Assembly (NCBI RefSeq): GCF_014332695.1
Contig: NZ_MBUA01000028.1
Span: forward strand, 34,200-98,199
Direction: 5' to 3'
Source: Flavihumibacter stibioxidans
GTDB taxonomy: Bacteria > Bacteroidota > Bacteroidia > Chitinophagales > Chitinophagaceae
DNA: 64,000 nt
Positions 25,518-34,419 of the stretch are shown one piece after another. The position numbers and the translations under genes were made by a program. Every line of letters starts with the position of its first letter. Position 1 is the first letter of the stretch. The notes beneath the pieces were generated by a model. It did no database searches. It worked only from the letters and a program-made list of their open reading frames with translations, and was not told the DNA's origin.

Positions 25518-26504
25518 TCAATACTTCACCTGGGCATTAAACCTGCCCTCCCCACTGCCTAATTCTGCAGCGGCCGCATTGCTGACACGTATGACCAGTC
25601 CGGCATTTTCCTTTATATCAGAAAGATTGCCCAGTACTTTCGCATATACGTATTTGTTAGTGACCGGATTGGTGACCATTACAATGGTTCCTACAGGTAC
25701 ATTATCCATCAGGGCATAATATTTCCCATCTTTCCAGCCACTGGTACTGCGGAAAATATTGGCAACACCGCTGGCGGATCTGCCCCCTGCCTGGTAAAAG
25801 GATTTGAAATAACCACCCCTGAAATCAATTGGGGAAGATGGCGTTTTATTCTCCGTTACAGGCAGCTCTTCTTTTTTAAATACAGGTGCAGGCTCAGGCT
25901 TGTTCGTGGGTTGTTTTTCAGAGGAAACCGGTGTGGTAATGGGTTTCTCTTCCTTTGGAGCCGGCACGGGTGCCCTGGGAGAAACAGCCGGCTCAACAGA
26001 CACAACGGCCACATCTCCCGGATTCGCGGATGCCAGGGCGGATAAATCCTTTTTTACCTTTAGGTAACCAACTACCAGGTTTAGTCCCGGCTTCACCTGA
26101 TTCCGATTTATATTATTCCATGCTTCCAGGTTTTCGATGGGTACCTTATTGTGATTGGTACTTACCCGGAACATCCACTCACCTTCTTTCACCGTGTAAT
26201 AAACCGGCACCAGCACTTCATCTGCCCCCTTTCTTTTGTCCTGTGAAAAATTGCCTGCAGCCAGTGGCACTTTAACCGACTGACCGATCGCCAGGCCTTT
26301 ACCCATATCAGTATTATTGAAAGGAGCAATTTCCCTGGGACTGATATTATAAAGACGGCCCAGGCTGTACCAGGTTTCTTTCGGCTGCACCTTATGCAAC
26401 AGGTATAAATCGGGAGTTTTCCCCTGGACCTGAAGGTTTGGCTGAGCAAACAGGGGAGTTGAAAAAACGATTGCGAGTATCCACAGAAACGGCTTTTGTA
26501 GCAT
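25518..26504 (-). CDS. LysM domain protein with RlpA-like C-terminus
   Basis: A 328-residue exported protein: signal peptide (to about residue 20), LysM module 1 (about 32-80, HKVQPKETWYSLGRLYNISPREIAPFNN), LysM module 2 (about 100-150, YTVKEGEWMFRVSTNHNKVPIENLEAWNNI), a Pro/Glu/Lys-rich linker (170-225), and a double-psi beta-barrel of the RlpA type at 228-325 (ASGVANIF...YALMDNVPVGTIVMVTNPVTNKYVYAKVLG). LysM binds peptidoglycan; RlpA-like domains bind or cleave glycan strands, but the catalytic Asp/His pair is not evident here. Likely cell-wall associated. Confidence 0.82.
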   Translation of the reverse strand: MLQKPFLWILAIVFSTPLFAQPNLQVQGKTPDLYLLHKVQPKETWYSLGRLYNISPREIAPFNNTDMGKGLAIGQSVKVPLAAGNFSQDKRKGADEVLVPVYYTVKEGEWMFRVSTNHNKVPIENLEAWNNINRNQVKPGLNLVVGYLKVKKDLSALASANPGDVAVVSVEPAVSPRAPVPAPKEEKPITTPVSSEKQPTNKPEPAPVFKKEELPVTENKTPSSPIDFRGGYFKSFYQAGGRSASGVANIFRSTSGWKDGKYYALMDNVPVGTIVMVTNPVTNKYVYAKVLGNLSDIKENAGLVIRVSNAAAAELGSGEGRFNAQVKY

Positions 26505-26587
26505 AAGGAAATGAATTTTACACCTTGCAAATATGCGGGATTATCGGCAAAATTGAAGCCAAATTGCCGTTAACCGGAATTCCCTTT

Positions 26588-27955
26588 TCAGACCTGCTTC
26601 AATATCCGCCATTCTTTGGGGTAATAATTGTTGGAACGGTTCTGCAATACCTTGATCCAACCTAGTGTATGTCCCATATATTGCACCATATGCCAGCCCA
26701 TTTGCCCTGTGCCTGTTTTAATTTCTTCCTTACGCAGGTAGTTCAGGGCTTCGGCCCTTTCCAGTTGCAATACGGGGATACCCGTCGCCGTTAACTGGCT
26801 GAGCGCAAAAGCATGGTCTGGAACAAGGTCCTTACCCGCCCATTTCCCGATGGTTACGCCCGCGTTGCGGATATAAAGTGACTGCAACAGAGCCAGTTCT
26901 TCTGCCATCAGTGGAGGAAGCGCCAGGATGTTTTCATGCAGGCTTATCAGCGAGAAATCTGTCTCTTTCATCCAGTGTTTTAATCCATCCCTGACCTGCC
27001 GGGAAACCTGTTCCCATTTACCACGGCCTCCTTTTCTGGGTGGCCCGGAACCTGCTGATTTTTTTTTGAACGCTGTGAGGTAAAACCCCTCGCCCATCAG
27101 CTTGTCAGGATAAAACCTGTATCCTGCAGCCTGGTGTTTTTCACTGAAAGACTGAACGATATTCCAGTTGCTATCGGTCAGCAATGGCAGGGATGAAACT
27201 TCGAATGTTTCCAATACCCAGTCAGCAAGTTCCTCGTCTTCTTCCACGGAATAGGAGCAGGTCGAATAAATCAGCACACCATCTTCTTTGAGCGCAGGCC
27301 AGATATCAGCCAGGATGCGCTGTTGCCGCTGGCTGCATAGTGCCACCAGATCATGGCTCCACCCTGCAACCGAATCAGGATCCCTGCGAAACATGCCACT
27401 TCCGCTGCAGGGTGCATCTACCACAATAACATCAAAATATCCCTGCAAACCGGAAAAATCACGGGGATCATTATTCGTAACCACCACATTTGATCCGCCC
27501 CACTTGATCATGTTTTCTTCGAGTATAGCTGCCCGTGATTTAATCACTTCATTTGAAACCAGGATGCTTTCCGGATGAAGGAGTGATTGAATATGTGTTG
27601 ATTTCCCCCCGGGAGCAGCAGAAAGATCCAGCACGCGCAAGGGCCTGGAAAGATCAGCAGTCTGCTGTAATGCCTGTTCCAGGAACATGCTGCTGGCTTC
27701 CTGCACGTAGAAAGCACCGGCATGCAGCAAGGGCTCAAAAGTATATAATGGACGCGAGGCAAGATAGTAACCATACGCGGTCCAGGGTATCCGCCTGTCC
27801 AGTTCAAAGGACAAAGCAGCCGGATCAGAGAATTTAGCGGGATTGATCCTGACTGATGAAACCTGTTCGCCGGTATCATGAACCCTGCAAAAAGCTTCTT
27901 CGTCAAAGCCGGGAGCATTGCTGAATGCCCGGAGAATATTTGGAGGTAAGGACAA
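26588..27955 (-). CDS. RsmF/RsmB-type 16S rRNA (cytosine-C5) methyltransferase
   Basis: A 455-residue NOL1/NOP2/Sun-family methyltransferase. SAM is bound by LDLSAAPGGKSTHIQSLL (about 103-120); the catalytic cysteines sit in VDAPCSGSGMFRRDP (motif IV) and YSTCSYSVEEDEE (motif VI). The C-terminal half carries a PUA-like RNA-binding region (GTGQMGWHMVQYMGHTLGWIKVL), as in RsmF (YebU), which makes m5C in 16S rRNA. No ATG fits the N-terminus: the frame begins with TTG at 27955 (MSLPPNILRAF), with a stop 21 bases upstream. It is 32 bases before the pntB stop and on the same strand. Confidence 0.87.
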   Translation of the reverse strand: MSLPPNILRAFSNAPGFDEEAFCRVHDTGEQVSSVRINPAKFSDPAALSFELDRRIPWTAYGYYLASRPLYTFEPLLHAGAFYVQEASSMFLEQALQQTADLSRPLRVLDLSAAPGGKSTHIQSLLHPESILVSNEVIKSRAAILEENMIKWGGSNVVVTNNDPRDFSGLQGYFDVIVVDAPCSGSGMFRRDPDSVAGWSHDLVALCSQRQQRILADIWPALKEDGVLIYSTCSYSVEEDEELADWVLETFEVSSLPLLTDSNWNIVQSFSEKHQAAGYRFYPDKLMGEGFYLTAFKKKSAGSGPPRKGGRGKWEQVSRQVRDGLKHWMKETDFSLISLHENILALPPLMAEELALLQSLYIRNAGVTIGKWAGKDLVPDHAFALSQLTATGIPVLQLERAEALNYLRKEEIKTGTGQMGWHMVQYMGHTLGWIKVLQNRSNNYYPKEWRILKQV

Positions 27956-27986
27956 AATCAGAATTTGATACCGCTAAATTAACGAA

Positions 27987-29432
27987 TCATAGATTCTTAA
28001 TTTCACCGGCAAGATCCTGCAGGACTTTCTTGGCATCACCGAACAACATGGATGTTTTGGGGCGGAAGAAAAGGTCGTTTTCAATTCCCGCATATCCAGG
28101 TTTCATACTGCGCTTGTTGACGATACAGGTTTTGGCCAGTTCCACCTCCAGTATGGGCATCCCATAAATAGGTGAGTCGGGATCATTTTTGGCAGCCGGA
28201 TTTACCACATCATTGGCGCCCAATACCAGTACCACGTCGGTGGTAGAAAACTCCTCATTGGCCTGTTCCATTTCCAGCAGCTGTCCATAGTCTACATCTG
28301 CTTCTGCCAGTAACACATTCATGTGGCCGGGCATCCGTCCAGCCACAGGGTGAATGGCATATTTCACTTCCACGCCTTTAGAGGTGAGTAGTTTCTCCAG
28401 TTCATGGCAGGCATGCTGGGCCTGGGCCACGGCAAGACCATATCCCGGAACGATCATTACCTTGTGGGCATAAGTCAGTACCACGGCGGCATCCGAAAGT
28501 GTAACCTCTTTGAAGCTGCCCTGGGCTTTTATCCCGGCAGTATGATGGGCTGAACCGCCGAAAGATCCGATCAATACATTTTTCAATGAACGGTTCATGG
28601 CCCTGCACATCAGGATGGTAAGCAATGTACCGGCAGCACCTACCAGGATACCTCCGGTAAGCATTGCCTTGTTGTTATACAGGAAACCACCGCAGGCCGC
28701 TGCCACACCGGTAAAGGAATTGAGCAGGGAAATCACTACCGGCATATCTGCACCACCAATTGGCAGCACAAAAAACACCCCATACAATAAAGACAGCAAC
28801 AGGATAACATAAAATACCAGCATATTGGCATTATGGTACACGCTGATCAGCCAGGAGGCCAGTAACACAATGACCAGCAACAATAACATATTGATGATAT
28901 GTTGCCCTTTAAATGCAAAGTCGTGGATTTTACCATTCAGCTTTCCCCATGCGATGATGCTACCTGCAAAGGATACAGCTCCAATTACCAGCCCTGCTAT
29001 AATAATGAGCATTTCACCGGTCCATGCGCTGTAATCGCTGCTGGAAGGGAAAATATCTCCCAGGCTGATGCCCTTACTGGCATGTATACCCGCTGCGAGG
29101 TGATTGAATTCAATGATGGAAATCAGTGCAGCACATGCGCCGCCCATTCCGTTGAAAAGGCTCACCATTTCGGGCATGGCCGTCATTTTCACTTTTTTCG
29201 CCGCCAGGGTTCCCACCACAGCCCCTATGACCAGGCCGCCGAAGATCCAGCCGTAATTGTGTAAAGCCTGCCCATGGTCATCACGGAACAGGAAAATGGT
29301 GCCGGCAATGGCGATGGTCATTCCCGCTGCTGCAATCAGGTTTCCATTCCTGGCTGTTGCCGGGTTTGACAACATTTTCAACCCCAGGATAAATGTGATG
29401 GATGCTATGATGTATATGATTGAAAGAAACAT
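27987..29432 (-). CDS. pntB: NAD(P) transhydrogenase subunit beta
   Basis: A 481-residue integral membrane subunit of the proton-translocating transhydrogenase: about nine helices in the first 270 residues (domain II) and a C-terminal NADP-binding domain III with GYGLAVAQAQHA, AIHPVAGRMPGHMNVLLAEADVDY, VLVLGANDVVNPAA, RSMKPGYAG. It makes NADPH from NADH using the proton gradient. Third gene of the minus-strand operon pntAA-pntAB-pntB, 29 bases after pntAB; that gap carries the ATGGTGA repeat. Confidence 0.95.
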   Translation of the reverse strand: MFLSIIYIIASITFILGLKMLSNPATARNGNLIAAAGMTIAIAGTIFLFRDDHGQALHNYGWIFGGLVIGAVVGTLAAKKVKMTAMPEMVSLFNGMGGACAALISIIEFNHLAAGIHASKGISLGDIFPSSSDYSAWTGEMLIIIAGLVIGAVSFAGSIIAWGKLNGKIHDFAFKGQHIINMLLLLVIVLLASWLISVYHNANMLVFYVILLLSLLYGVFFVLPIGGADMPVVISLLNSFTGVAAACGGFLYNNKAMLTGGILVGAAGTLLTILMCRAMNRSLKNVLIGSFGGSAHHTAGIKAQGSFKEVTLSDAAVVLTYAHKVMIVPGYGLAVAQAQHACHELEKLLTSKGVEVKYAIHPVAGRMPGHMNVLLAEADVDYGQLLEMEQANEEFSTTDVVLVLGANDVVNPAAKNDPDSPIYGMPILEVELAKTCIVNKRSMKPGYAGIENDLFFRPKTSMLFGDAKKVLQDLAGEIKNL

Positions 29433-29442
29433 GGAAGGGGAA

Positions 29443-29460
29443 ATGGTGAATGGTGAATGG
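29443..29460. repeat. Heptamer tandem repeat, ATGGTGA
   Basis: ATGGTGAATGGTGAATGG, two and a half copies of the 7-base word ATGGTGA, lies in the short gap between the second and third transhydrogenase genes. The same word, alternating with TGGTCAA, makes up the array at 47922-47949. Confidence 0.75.
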
Positions 29461-29461
29461 A

Positions 29462-29770
29462 TTATTTTTTATGCCGGAACATTTCAAGCATACGGTCTGT
29501 TACCACGAAACCACCAACTACATTGATGGTTCCCAGGATCACTGCCAGAAAGCCCAGGGCAAGGGCCAGGTAATTATCTGCTTCTGCCTTTCCCATAACA
29601 ATGATGGCGCCAATGATCACCACGCCATGGATGGCATTGGCCCCACTCATCAGGGGAGTATGCAACACACTGGGCACCCGGCCAATTACTTCTATCCCCA
29701 GAAAAACCATCAGGATTACTATGTAGATATAATCCTGGTAGAGTGCAATTTTTTCAATGATGGTTGTCAT
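29462..29770 (-). CDS. pntAB: NAD(P) transhydrogenase subunit alpha, part 2 (membrane piece)
   Basis: A 102-residue protein with three transmembrane helices (IYIVILMVFLGIEVIGRVP, GVVIIGAIIVMG, YLALALGFLAVILGTINVVGGFVVTDRML). It matches the C-terminal membrane part of E. coli PntA, here a separate polypeptide as in Rhodospirillum-type and most Bacteroidota enzymes. Its ATG overlaps the stop of pntAA (4-base ATGA overlap). Confidence 0.93.
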   Translation of the reverse strand: MTTIIEKIALYQDYIYIVILMVFLGIEVIGRVPSVLHTPLMSGANAIHGVVIIGAIIVMGKAEADNYLALALGFLAVILGTINVVGGFVVTDRMLEMFRHKK

Positions 29771-30882
29771 AACAAAGCTTTTATCCTTTCATTTACCAAT
29801 TCGTTTCCGTGACAGATACAGGAGCCCTTAACCAGGTCATCCTCCCAGTTAAGGTGTAAAGCCGATTCCTTATTGGTGATCAGCTGTAAAAAGTTGACTA
29901 TATTCTTACCATACAACTTACTGGCATCAGAAGGCATGTCGGCCGCAAGATTGGAATTCCCTATGATGGTCACACCTTCAGTTACCACCGTTTCATTATT
30001 TCTTGTCAGTTCGGTATTTCCACCAGTTGCCGCAGCCAGGTCTATAATTACGGAACCCATACGCATAGAACTTATCATTCCGCTGCTGACCAGTTGGGGG
30101 GCGGGCTTGCCGGGTATCTGGGCTGTGGTGATCACGATATCAGCCTTCGCAATGCTTTCTGCAATTTTCTGCTCCTGCCGCTTTTTGAAATCCTCCGATT
30201 GCTCCACGGCATACCCTCCGGCTTTGCTGGCATCAGCAGCACCTTCCACCTCCACAAATTTTGCCCCGAGACTCATCACCTCCTCTTTCACTGCCGGACG
30301 GGTATCAAATACTTCCACCACCGCCCCCAGCCTGCGGGCTGTTGCAACGGCCTGCAGGCCCGCCACACCGGCACCAAGAATAAGCAGCCTGGCAGGTGCA
30401 ATACTACCGGCCGCCGTCATGAACATGGGGAAATAACGGGAATAGGTAAACGCTGCCAGCAATACAGATTTATATCCGGCAATATTGGCTTGTGAACTGA
30501 GCACATCCATGCTCTGTGCCCTGGTAGTACGGGGCAGCATATCCAGGCTGAAACAGGTTAGTCCCGCTTCTGCCCACTGCTTCATCCGCAAAAACTGGTA
30601 CAGAGGCTGGTAAACGCCCACCAGAACGGTGCCCGATGGAAGTCCCGATGTTATATCTTCGGCAGGATGAATTCCCAGCACAATGGCGGCAGTCATGATC
30701 TCAGTCCTTGACACGATCCTTGCACCTGCCTGCCGGTAGTGTTCATCACTGGCAAAGGCCCGGAGGCCGGCACCGCTCTCTACCAACAATTCATGGCCTT
30801 TTTTTACTAGTGAGGTTACGGCTTCGGGCAGCAATGATACCCTGGACTCAAAAGAAGGTTCTTTCAAAACGCCAATGGTCAT
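29767..30882 (-). CDS. pntAA: NAD(P) transhydrogenase subunit alpha, part 1 (NAD-binding)
   Basis: A 371-residue soluble subunit related to alanine dehydrogenase: PSFESRVSLLPEAV (substrate end), the Rossmann motif LILGAGVAGLQAVATARRLGAVVEVFDTRP, the mobile-loop region and ADIVITTAQIPGKPAPQLV. It binds NADH and hands hydride to PntB. First gene of the operon; part 2 overlaps it by 4 bases. Confidence 0.95.
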   Translation of the reverse strand: MTIGVLKEPSFESRVSLLPEAVTSLVKKGHELLVESGAGLRAFASDEHYRQAGARIVSRTEIMTAAIVLGIHPAEDITSGLPSGTVLVGVYQPLYQFLRMKQWAEAGLTCFSLDMLPRTTRAQSMDVLSSQANIAGYKSVLLAAFTYSRYFPMFMTAAGSIAPARLLILGAGVAGLQAVATARRLGAVVEVFDTRPAVKEEVMSLGAKFVEVEGAADASKAGGYAVEQSEDFKKRQEQKIAESIAKADIVITTAQIPGKPAPQLVSSGMISSMRMGSVIIDLAAATGGNTELTRNNETVVTEGVTIIGNSNLAADMPSDASKLYGKNIVNFLQLITNKESALHLNWEDDLVKGSCICHGNELVNERIKALL

Positions 30883-30950
30883 ACAGTACGTTTGATGTCG
30901 TACAATTTAAGCGTTATTACGGATAGTAGAAAACGTGAGTGAAGGAATTC

Positions 30951-31760
30951 TCAGAACCTGATCTCGAAATGCTGTGGCACCTTGATTTCCGGCCGGAAAA
31001 AAATAAATCCCAGAAAAAAAATATCGATCGAACAGCTCACTGAAGGGTGCTCCCTGATGGTTTTCCAGGCTGCTTCCATTTCTTCACTCCAATGGATATC
31101 ATCAAAAACCAGGACGGAATAATCCCGTACAAACGGCAGCAGTTCATTGAAATAACGAAGGGTGGATTCGTAGCGGTGGTTGCCATCAATATAAGCCATG
31201 TCAACCTTTCCCAGCTTTGCCAGCAAACCAGGGAGGATTTCATCAAAGCTGCCATTCAGCACTTCCGTATTTTTTAGCTGCAGGGATTGCAGGTTGATGG
31301 CTGCTTTTTCCGCGATGGCAGGAGATCCCTCAATAGTATATACTGTTGCCTTTGCATTGGCGGCAGCCATATAAGCCGCTGTAATGCCCAGGGATGTACC
31401 CAGTTCAATAATGGAAGCCGGTTGAAAATAATTGACAACCCTGAACAACAGCTTCGCCAGTTTGGCCGGCTTGGCCGCATGACGAACTATGGATGACACG
31501 GTTCTGTTGCTTCCACTGTCCTTCCCGGAGCCGGCCCCGAGATCAGTGACCGGCAACAAACTGTTGTCTTTCAACAATGCCTTCCGCAATCTTTCAACCT
31601 GGTCATACGCGTAGTAATGACCCCTGTCATTCAGCACCTCGCGAATGAAAGAATATACAAAGGGCGAATGGATACCATGGCCTTTCCCGTTACCTGCCCG
31701 AACATAATAAGCAAGGTAACGCAGCGCAAGTGTTATCACACTGAAAGGTCGATGTTCCAT
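30951..31760 (-). CDS. Class I SAM-dependent methyltransferase (O-methyltransferase-like)
   Basis: A 269-residue protein. After an N-terminal helical part with GHGIHSPFVYSFIREVL, residues 110-240 form a Rossmann methyltransferase fold: SIIELGTSLGITAAYMAAANAKATVYTIEGSPAIA (SAM site), VLNGSFDEILP and MAYIDGNHRYESTLRYFNELLPF, VFDDIHWSEEMEAAW, which resemble the class-I O-methyltransferases that act on small phenols or lipids. Target unknown. It begins 3 bases after the folA stop, so it is the last gene of a thyA-folA-methyltransferase operon. Confidence 0.8.
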   Translation of the reverse strand: MEHRPFSVITLALRYLAYYVRAGNGKGHGIHSPFVYSFIREVLNDRGHYYAYDQVERLRKALLKDNSLLPVTDLGAGSGKDSGSNRTVSSIVRHAAKPAKLAKLLFRVVNYFQPASIIELGTSLGITAAYMAAANAKATVYTIEGSPAIAEKAAINLQSLQLKNTEVLNGSFDEILPGLLAKLGKVDMAYIDGNHRYESTLRYFNELLPFVRDYSVLVFDDIHWSEEMEAAWKTIREHPSVSCSIDIFFLGFIFFRPEIKVPQHFEIRF

Positions 31761-31763
31761 ATT

Positions 31764-32261
31764 CTATTTGGCGATCCTGTCCCACACTTCAAAACTGTAG
31801 GCAAATGCATGTTTCTCATCCATGGGAAAATCGAGCCGTGAGTGCAGGGACCATTCAGCAGCCGGCAGTTCGGGAAAAAAGGTATCCCCTTCTATCTGGG
31901 TGTGTACCCTGGTCAGGTAAACCCGGTGGGTAACGGGTAATGCATGACGGTATATTTCCCCACCCCCAATCACATAAACCTCCCTGGCATCTGTATCTGC
32001 AGCCGCAGTCAGCGCAGCTTCCAGGCTGTTCACCGAAATGGTTCCGGGAGCAGACCATTCTGTATTGGTGGTCACCACAATATTGGTTCGGCCTGTCAGT
32101 GGCTTACCCAGACTCTCGTAGGTTTTCCGCCCCATAATGACCGGCATCCCCCAGGTGGTGTTCTTGAAAAACTTCATGTCATTGGGAAGGTGCCACAACA
32201 ACTGGTTATCTTTTCCGATCACCTGGTTTTCACTGACGGCAACAACTATATTGATATTCAA
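31764..32261 (-). CDS. folA: Dihydrofolate reductase
   Basis: A 165-residue DHFR: INIVVAVSENQVIGKDNQLLWHLPNDMKFFKNTTWGMPVIMGRKTYESLG contains the Trp/Asp active-site region and the NADPH loops, and YVIGGGEIYRHALPVTHRVYLTRV the second nucleotide-binding loop. It regenerates tetrahydrofolate after the ThyA reaction. The frame opens with TTG at 32261: the only stop upstream (TGA) is 2 codons away and no ATG or GTG fits, so TTG is the start. Confidence 0.95.
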   Translation of the reverse strand: MNINIVVAVSENQVIGKDNQLLWHLPNDMKFFKNTTWGMPVIMGRKTYESLGKPLTGRTNIVVTTNTEWSAPGTISVNSLEAALTAAADTDAREVYVIGGGEIYRHALPVTHRVYLTRVHTQIEGDTFFPELPAAEWSLHSRLDFPMDEKHAFAYSFEVWDRIAK

Positions 32262-32290
32262 AAGTCAAATATTAAAAAGTCAATACTTAA
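32261..32290. repeat. Imperfect 15-base tandem repeat before folA
   Basis: AAAGTCAAATATTAA (32261-32275) and AAAGTCAATACTTAA (32276-32290) stand in tandem between the folA start and the thyA stop; 12 of 15 bases agree. It supplies all of the 33-base gap. Confidence 0.6.
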
Positions 32291-32294
32291 ATCC

Positions 32295-33089
32295 CTATAC
32301 TGCAACAGGCGCCTTGATGGCAGGATGACACTGGTATTGCTGCAATTCGAAGTCCTCAAAACGGAACCCGAAAATGTCCTTCACCTCCGGGTTGATCTTC
32401 ATTAACGGTAATGGATAGGGGCTGCGCGACAATTGCAGCTTCACCTGCTCAAGGTGGTTGCTGTAAATGTGTACATCGCCGAATGTATGCACAAAATCAC
32501 CTGCCTCCAATCCGCAAACCTGTGCCATCATCATGGTCAGTAGCGCGTATGATGCTATATTAAACGGCACCCCCAGGAAAACATCCGCGGAACGCTGGTA
32601 CAACTGGCAACTGAGTTTGCCATCCGCCACATAAAACTGGAACAGGGTGTGGCAGGGCATCAGCGCCATCTGCGGAAGATCGGCAACATTCCAGGCACTC
32701 ACGATCATCCGCCGGCTGTCGGGATTGTTTTTCAACTGGCCGATGACATCCGATATCTGGTCGATCACCTTGCCATCCTTGCCTTCCCAGCTGCGCCATT
32801 GTTTACCATAAACAGGCCCAAGCTCACCATTTTCATCTGCCCATTCATCCCAGATGCTCACACCATTTTCCTTCAGGTAGGCGGTATTGGTTTCCCCTCT
32901 CAGGAACCAGAGCAATTCATGGATGATGCTCTTCAGGTGCACTTTCTTGGTCGTTACAAGTGGGAAGCCATCCTGCAGGTTAAACCGCATCTGGTAGCCA
33001 AAACAACTGATGGTGCCGGTGCCGGTACGATCTGATTTTTCGGTGCCGGTATCGAGAATATGTTGCAATAATTGATGATACTGTTGCAT
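32295..33089 (-). CDS. thyA: Thymidylate synthase
   Basis: A 264-residue Thy[30 protein letters not shown], the catalytic cysteine in [14 protein letters not shown], and [25 protein letters not shown] with the folate-binding residues. It methylates dUMP to dTMP with methylene-tetrahydrofolate, producing the dihydrofolate used by FolA downstream. The stop is 33 bases before the TTG of folA, giving a typical thyA-folA pair. Confidence 0.96.
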   Translation of the reverse strand: MQQYHQLLQHILDTGTEKSDRTGTGTISCFGYQMRFNLQDGFPLVTTKKVHLKSIIHELLWFLRGETNTAYLKENGVSIWDEWADENGELGPVYGKQWRSWEGKDGKVIDQISDVIGQLKNNPDSRRMIVSAWNVADLPQMALMPCHTLFQFYVADGKLSCQLYQRSADVFLGVPFNIASYALLTMMMAQVCGLEAGDFVHTFGDVHIYSNHLEQVKLQLSRSPYPLPLMKINPEVKDIFGFRFEDFELQQYQCHPAIKAPVAV

Positions 33090-33227
33090 GCCCGCAAGTT
33101 AAGCAAACCACCCATGCCATTTCCGGTTATATCCCACGCCGGCCCGGCACCCGCCCAAACTGTTACTAATTTGTGGAAACCTCCTGCACTCGCCTCAGTC
33201 CTTCCCTCTTCGCTCCTTGGTTCTCCC

Positions 33228-33235
33228 TAACTTTG
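33228..33235 (+). promoter_or_regulatory. TAnnTTTG box four bases before a start codon
   Basis: TAACTTTG is followed by CCTC and the ATG of the sulfoxide reductase gene at 33240. In Bacteroidota the -7 box lies about 4 bases before the transcript start, so this predicts an mRNA that begins at or next to the AUG (leaderless). No clear TTTG is seen 19-22 bases upstream. Confidence 0.45.
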
Positions 33236-33239
33236 CCTC

Positions 33240-33716
33240 ATGGCAGAAGACTTACACATCACCCTCGGCACCCGGGAAGAACAATACCAATCCCTCATCC
33301 CACAGATAAAAGGCCTGCTGGAAGGCGAAACCGACCTGGTGGCTAACCTGGCCAATATAGCAGCCGCATTGAAAGAACAGTTTGGCTGGTTCTGGGTAGG
33401 GTTTTACCTGGTCAAAAATGATGAACTCGTGCTTGGGCCCTTCCAGGGTCCGGTAGCCTGCACCCGCATCCGGAAAGGACGCGGGGTATGCGGCAGCAGC
33501 TGGCAGCAGGCCAGCACCCTCATTGTTCCTGATGTGGAAAAATTCCCGGGACATATCGCCTGCAGCAGCCTTTCCAAATCAGAAATAGTGGTGCCCCTGT
33601 TCCATAACGGCGAGGTCACCGGCGTGCTGGATGTGGACAGCGACGAACTTAACCAGTTTGATGAAACTGACCGGAAATACCTCGAACAAATCGTTGCCCT
33701 GATCAGTGAAAAATGA
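33240..33716 (+). CDS. msrC: Free methionine-(R)-sulfoxide reductase (GAF domain)
   Basis: A 158-residue single GAF domain of the fRMsr family, which reduces free methionine-R-sulfoxide. The three conserved cysteines are present: GPVACTRIRKGRGVCGSS (two) and GHIACSSLSKSEIVVPL (one), with the surrounding WVGFYL and GVLDVDSDEL. It stands alone, divergent from thyA, with a TAACTTTG box 4 bases before ATG. Confidence 0.88.
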   Translation: MAEDLHITLGTREEQYQSLIPQIKGLLEGETDLVANLANIAAALKEQFGWFWVGFYLVKNDELVLGPFQGPVACTRIRKGRGVCGSSWQQASTLIVPDVEKFPGHIACSSLSKSEIVVPLFHNGEVTGVLDVDSDELNQFDETDRKYLEQIVALISEK

Positions 33717-33732
33717 GCTTTGAAAACTAATG

Positions 33733-34281
33733 TCAGGCACCCACCGCTGTTAAAGGATGGAGGGCCCGGGAAGATTGGTCCAACTGTTCCAATCCCTCAG
33801 ACATTTGCTGGTGTATGGCAGACAATACTGAAAACTGGCGGTGTAATTTCTCTTCCAGTACCCGAACGACTTCCTCCCTGGCAGACAATTGCGCCCGCAG
33901 CTCATCAGCCTGTTTACCTGCATTATTCAATTGCGTAAGGATCTCAGATTCCCTGGCCTCCACCTCGTGGTAATTGCGAATCCGCTGCCCAAGCTGGTTT
34001 TGCAGGAACTCAATCTGCATTTGTTTTTCCTGCAACATGTCCTGCAGGTAGCGTACATCCGTTTCCGTTTGTTTGAATTCGTTTTCCATAGCCTGTTTTT
34101 TTAATTGATTGGAATAAGCTTCACTTAGCAGCAGCTCCGTCGGGTCCGGCTGCTTTTTCTTCCGGTAGTGCAACCATACAATCAGCAAAAGGGTAATAAT
34201 AATGACAGGCAGACTGATAATGGCCACAACCTGCACATACTTCCCTACCTCGTAGGTGGTTACCAGCAATAAATGAAACAT
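33733..34281 (-). CDS. Membrane-anchored coiled-coil protein
   Basis: A 182-residue protein: one transmembrane helix (YVQVVAIISLPVIIITLLLIVWLHY, residues 14-38), then a basic patch (RKKKQPDPTE) and a long charged coiled coil (about 55-165) rich in Glu, Gln and Leu (KQTETDVRYLQDMLQEKQMQIEFLQNQLGQRIRNY). No enzymatic motif. It resembles cell-division or envelope scaffolds in form only. It is 138 bases beyond the proline dehydrogenase stop. Confidence 0.65.
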   Translation of the reverse strand: MFHLLLVTTYEVGKYVQVVAIISLPVIIITLLLIVWLHYRKKKQPDPTELLLSEAYSNQLKKQAMENEFKQTETDVRYLQDMLQEKQMQIEFLQNQLGQRIRNYHEVEARESEILTQLNNAGKQADELRAQLSAREEVVRVLEEKLHRQFSVLSAIHQQMSEGLEQLDQSSRALHPLTAVGA

Positions 34282-34336
34282 AGAAAGCCGTTTAAAGTAG
34301 CATTCAATTCATACAGGTCAAATTGGAGTGATGGGG

Positions 34337-34372
34337 CCTGTGCACAGGCAAACAATACAGCTATTGCTGTAT
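34337..34372 (-). terminator. Pair of hairpins after proline dehydrogenase
   Basis: CCTGTGCACAGG (34337-34348) is a perfect palindrome, and ATACAGC-TATT-GCTGTAT (34355-34372) is a 7-bp hairpin. On the minus strand the second is followed by TGTTTGCC, a weak T-run. They lie 48-83 bases beyond the proline dehydrogenase stop and could end that transcript or regulate the coiled-coil gene. Confidence 0.38.
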
Positions 34373-34419
34373 GAAACATGCGACAAGAATGGTACCAAAC
34401 AATAAAAAAGTGGATAACT

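Noticed and set aside
34136-34152. CCGTCGGGTCCGG inside the coiled-coil gene as a REP unit
   Set aside because: It shares only part of the unit and lacks the mirror arm, so it is chance similarity.
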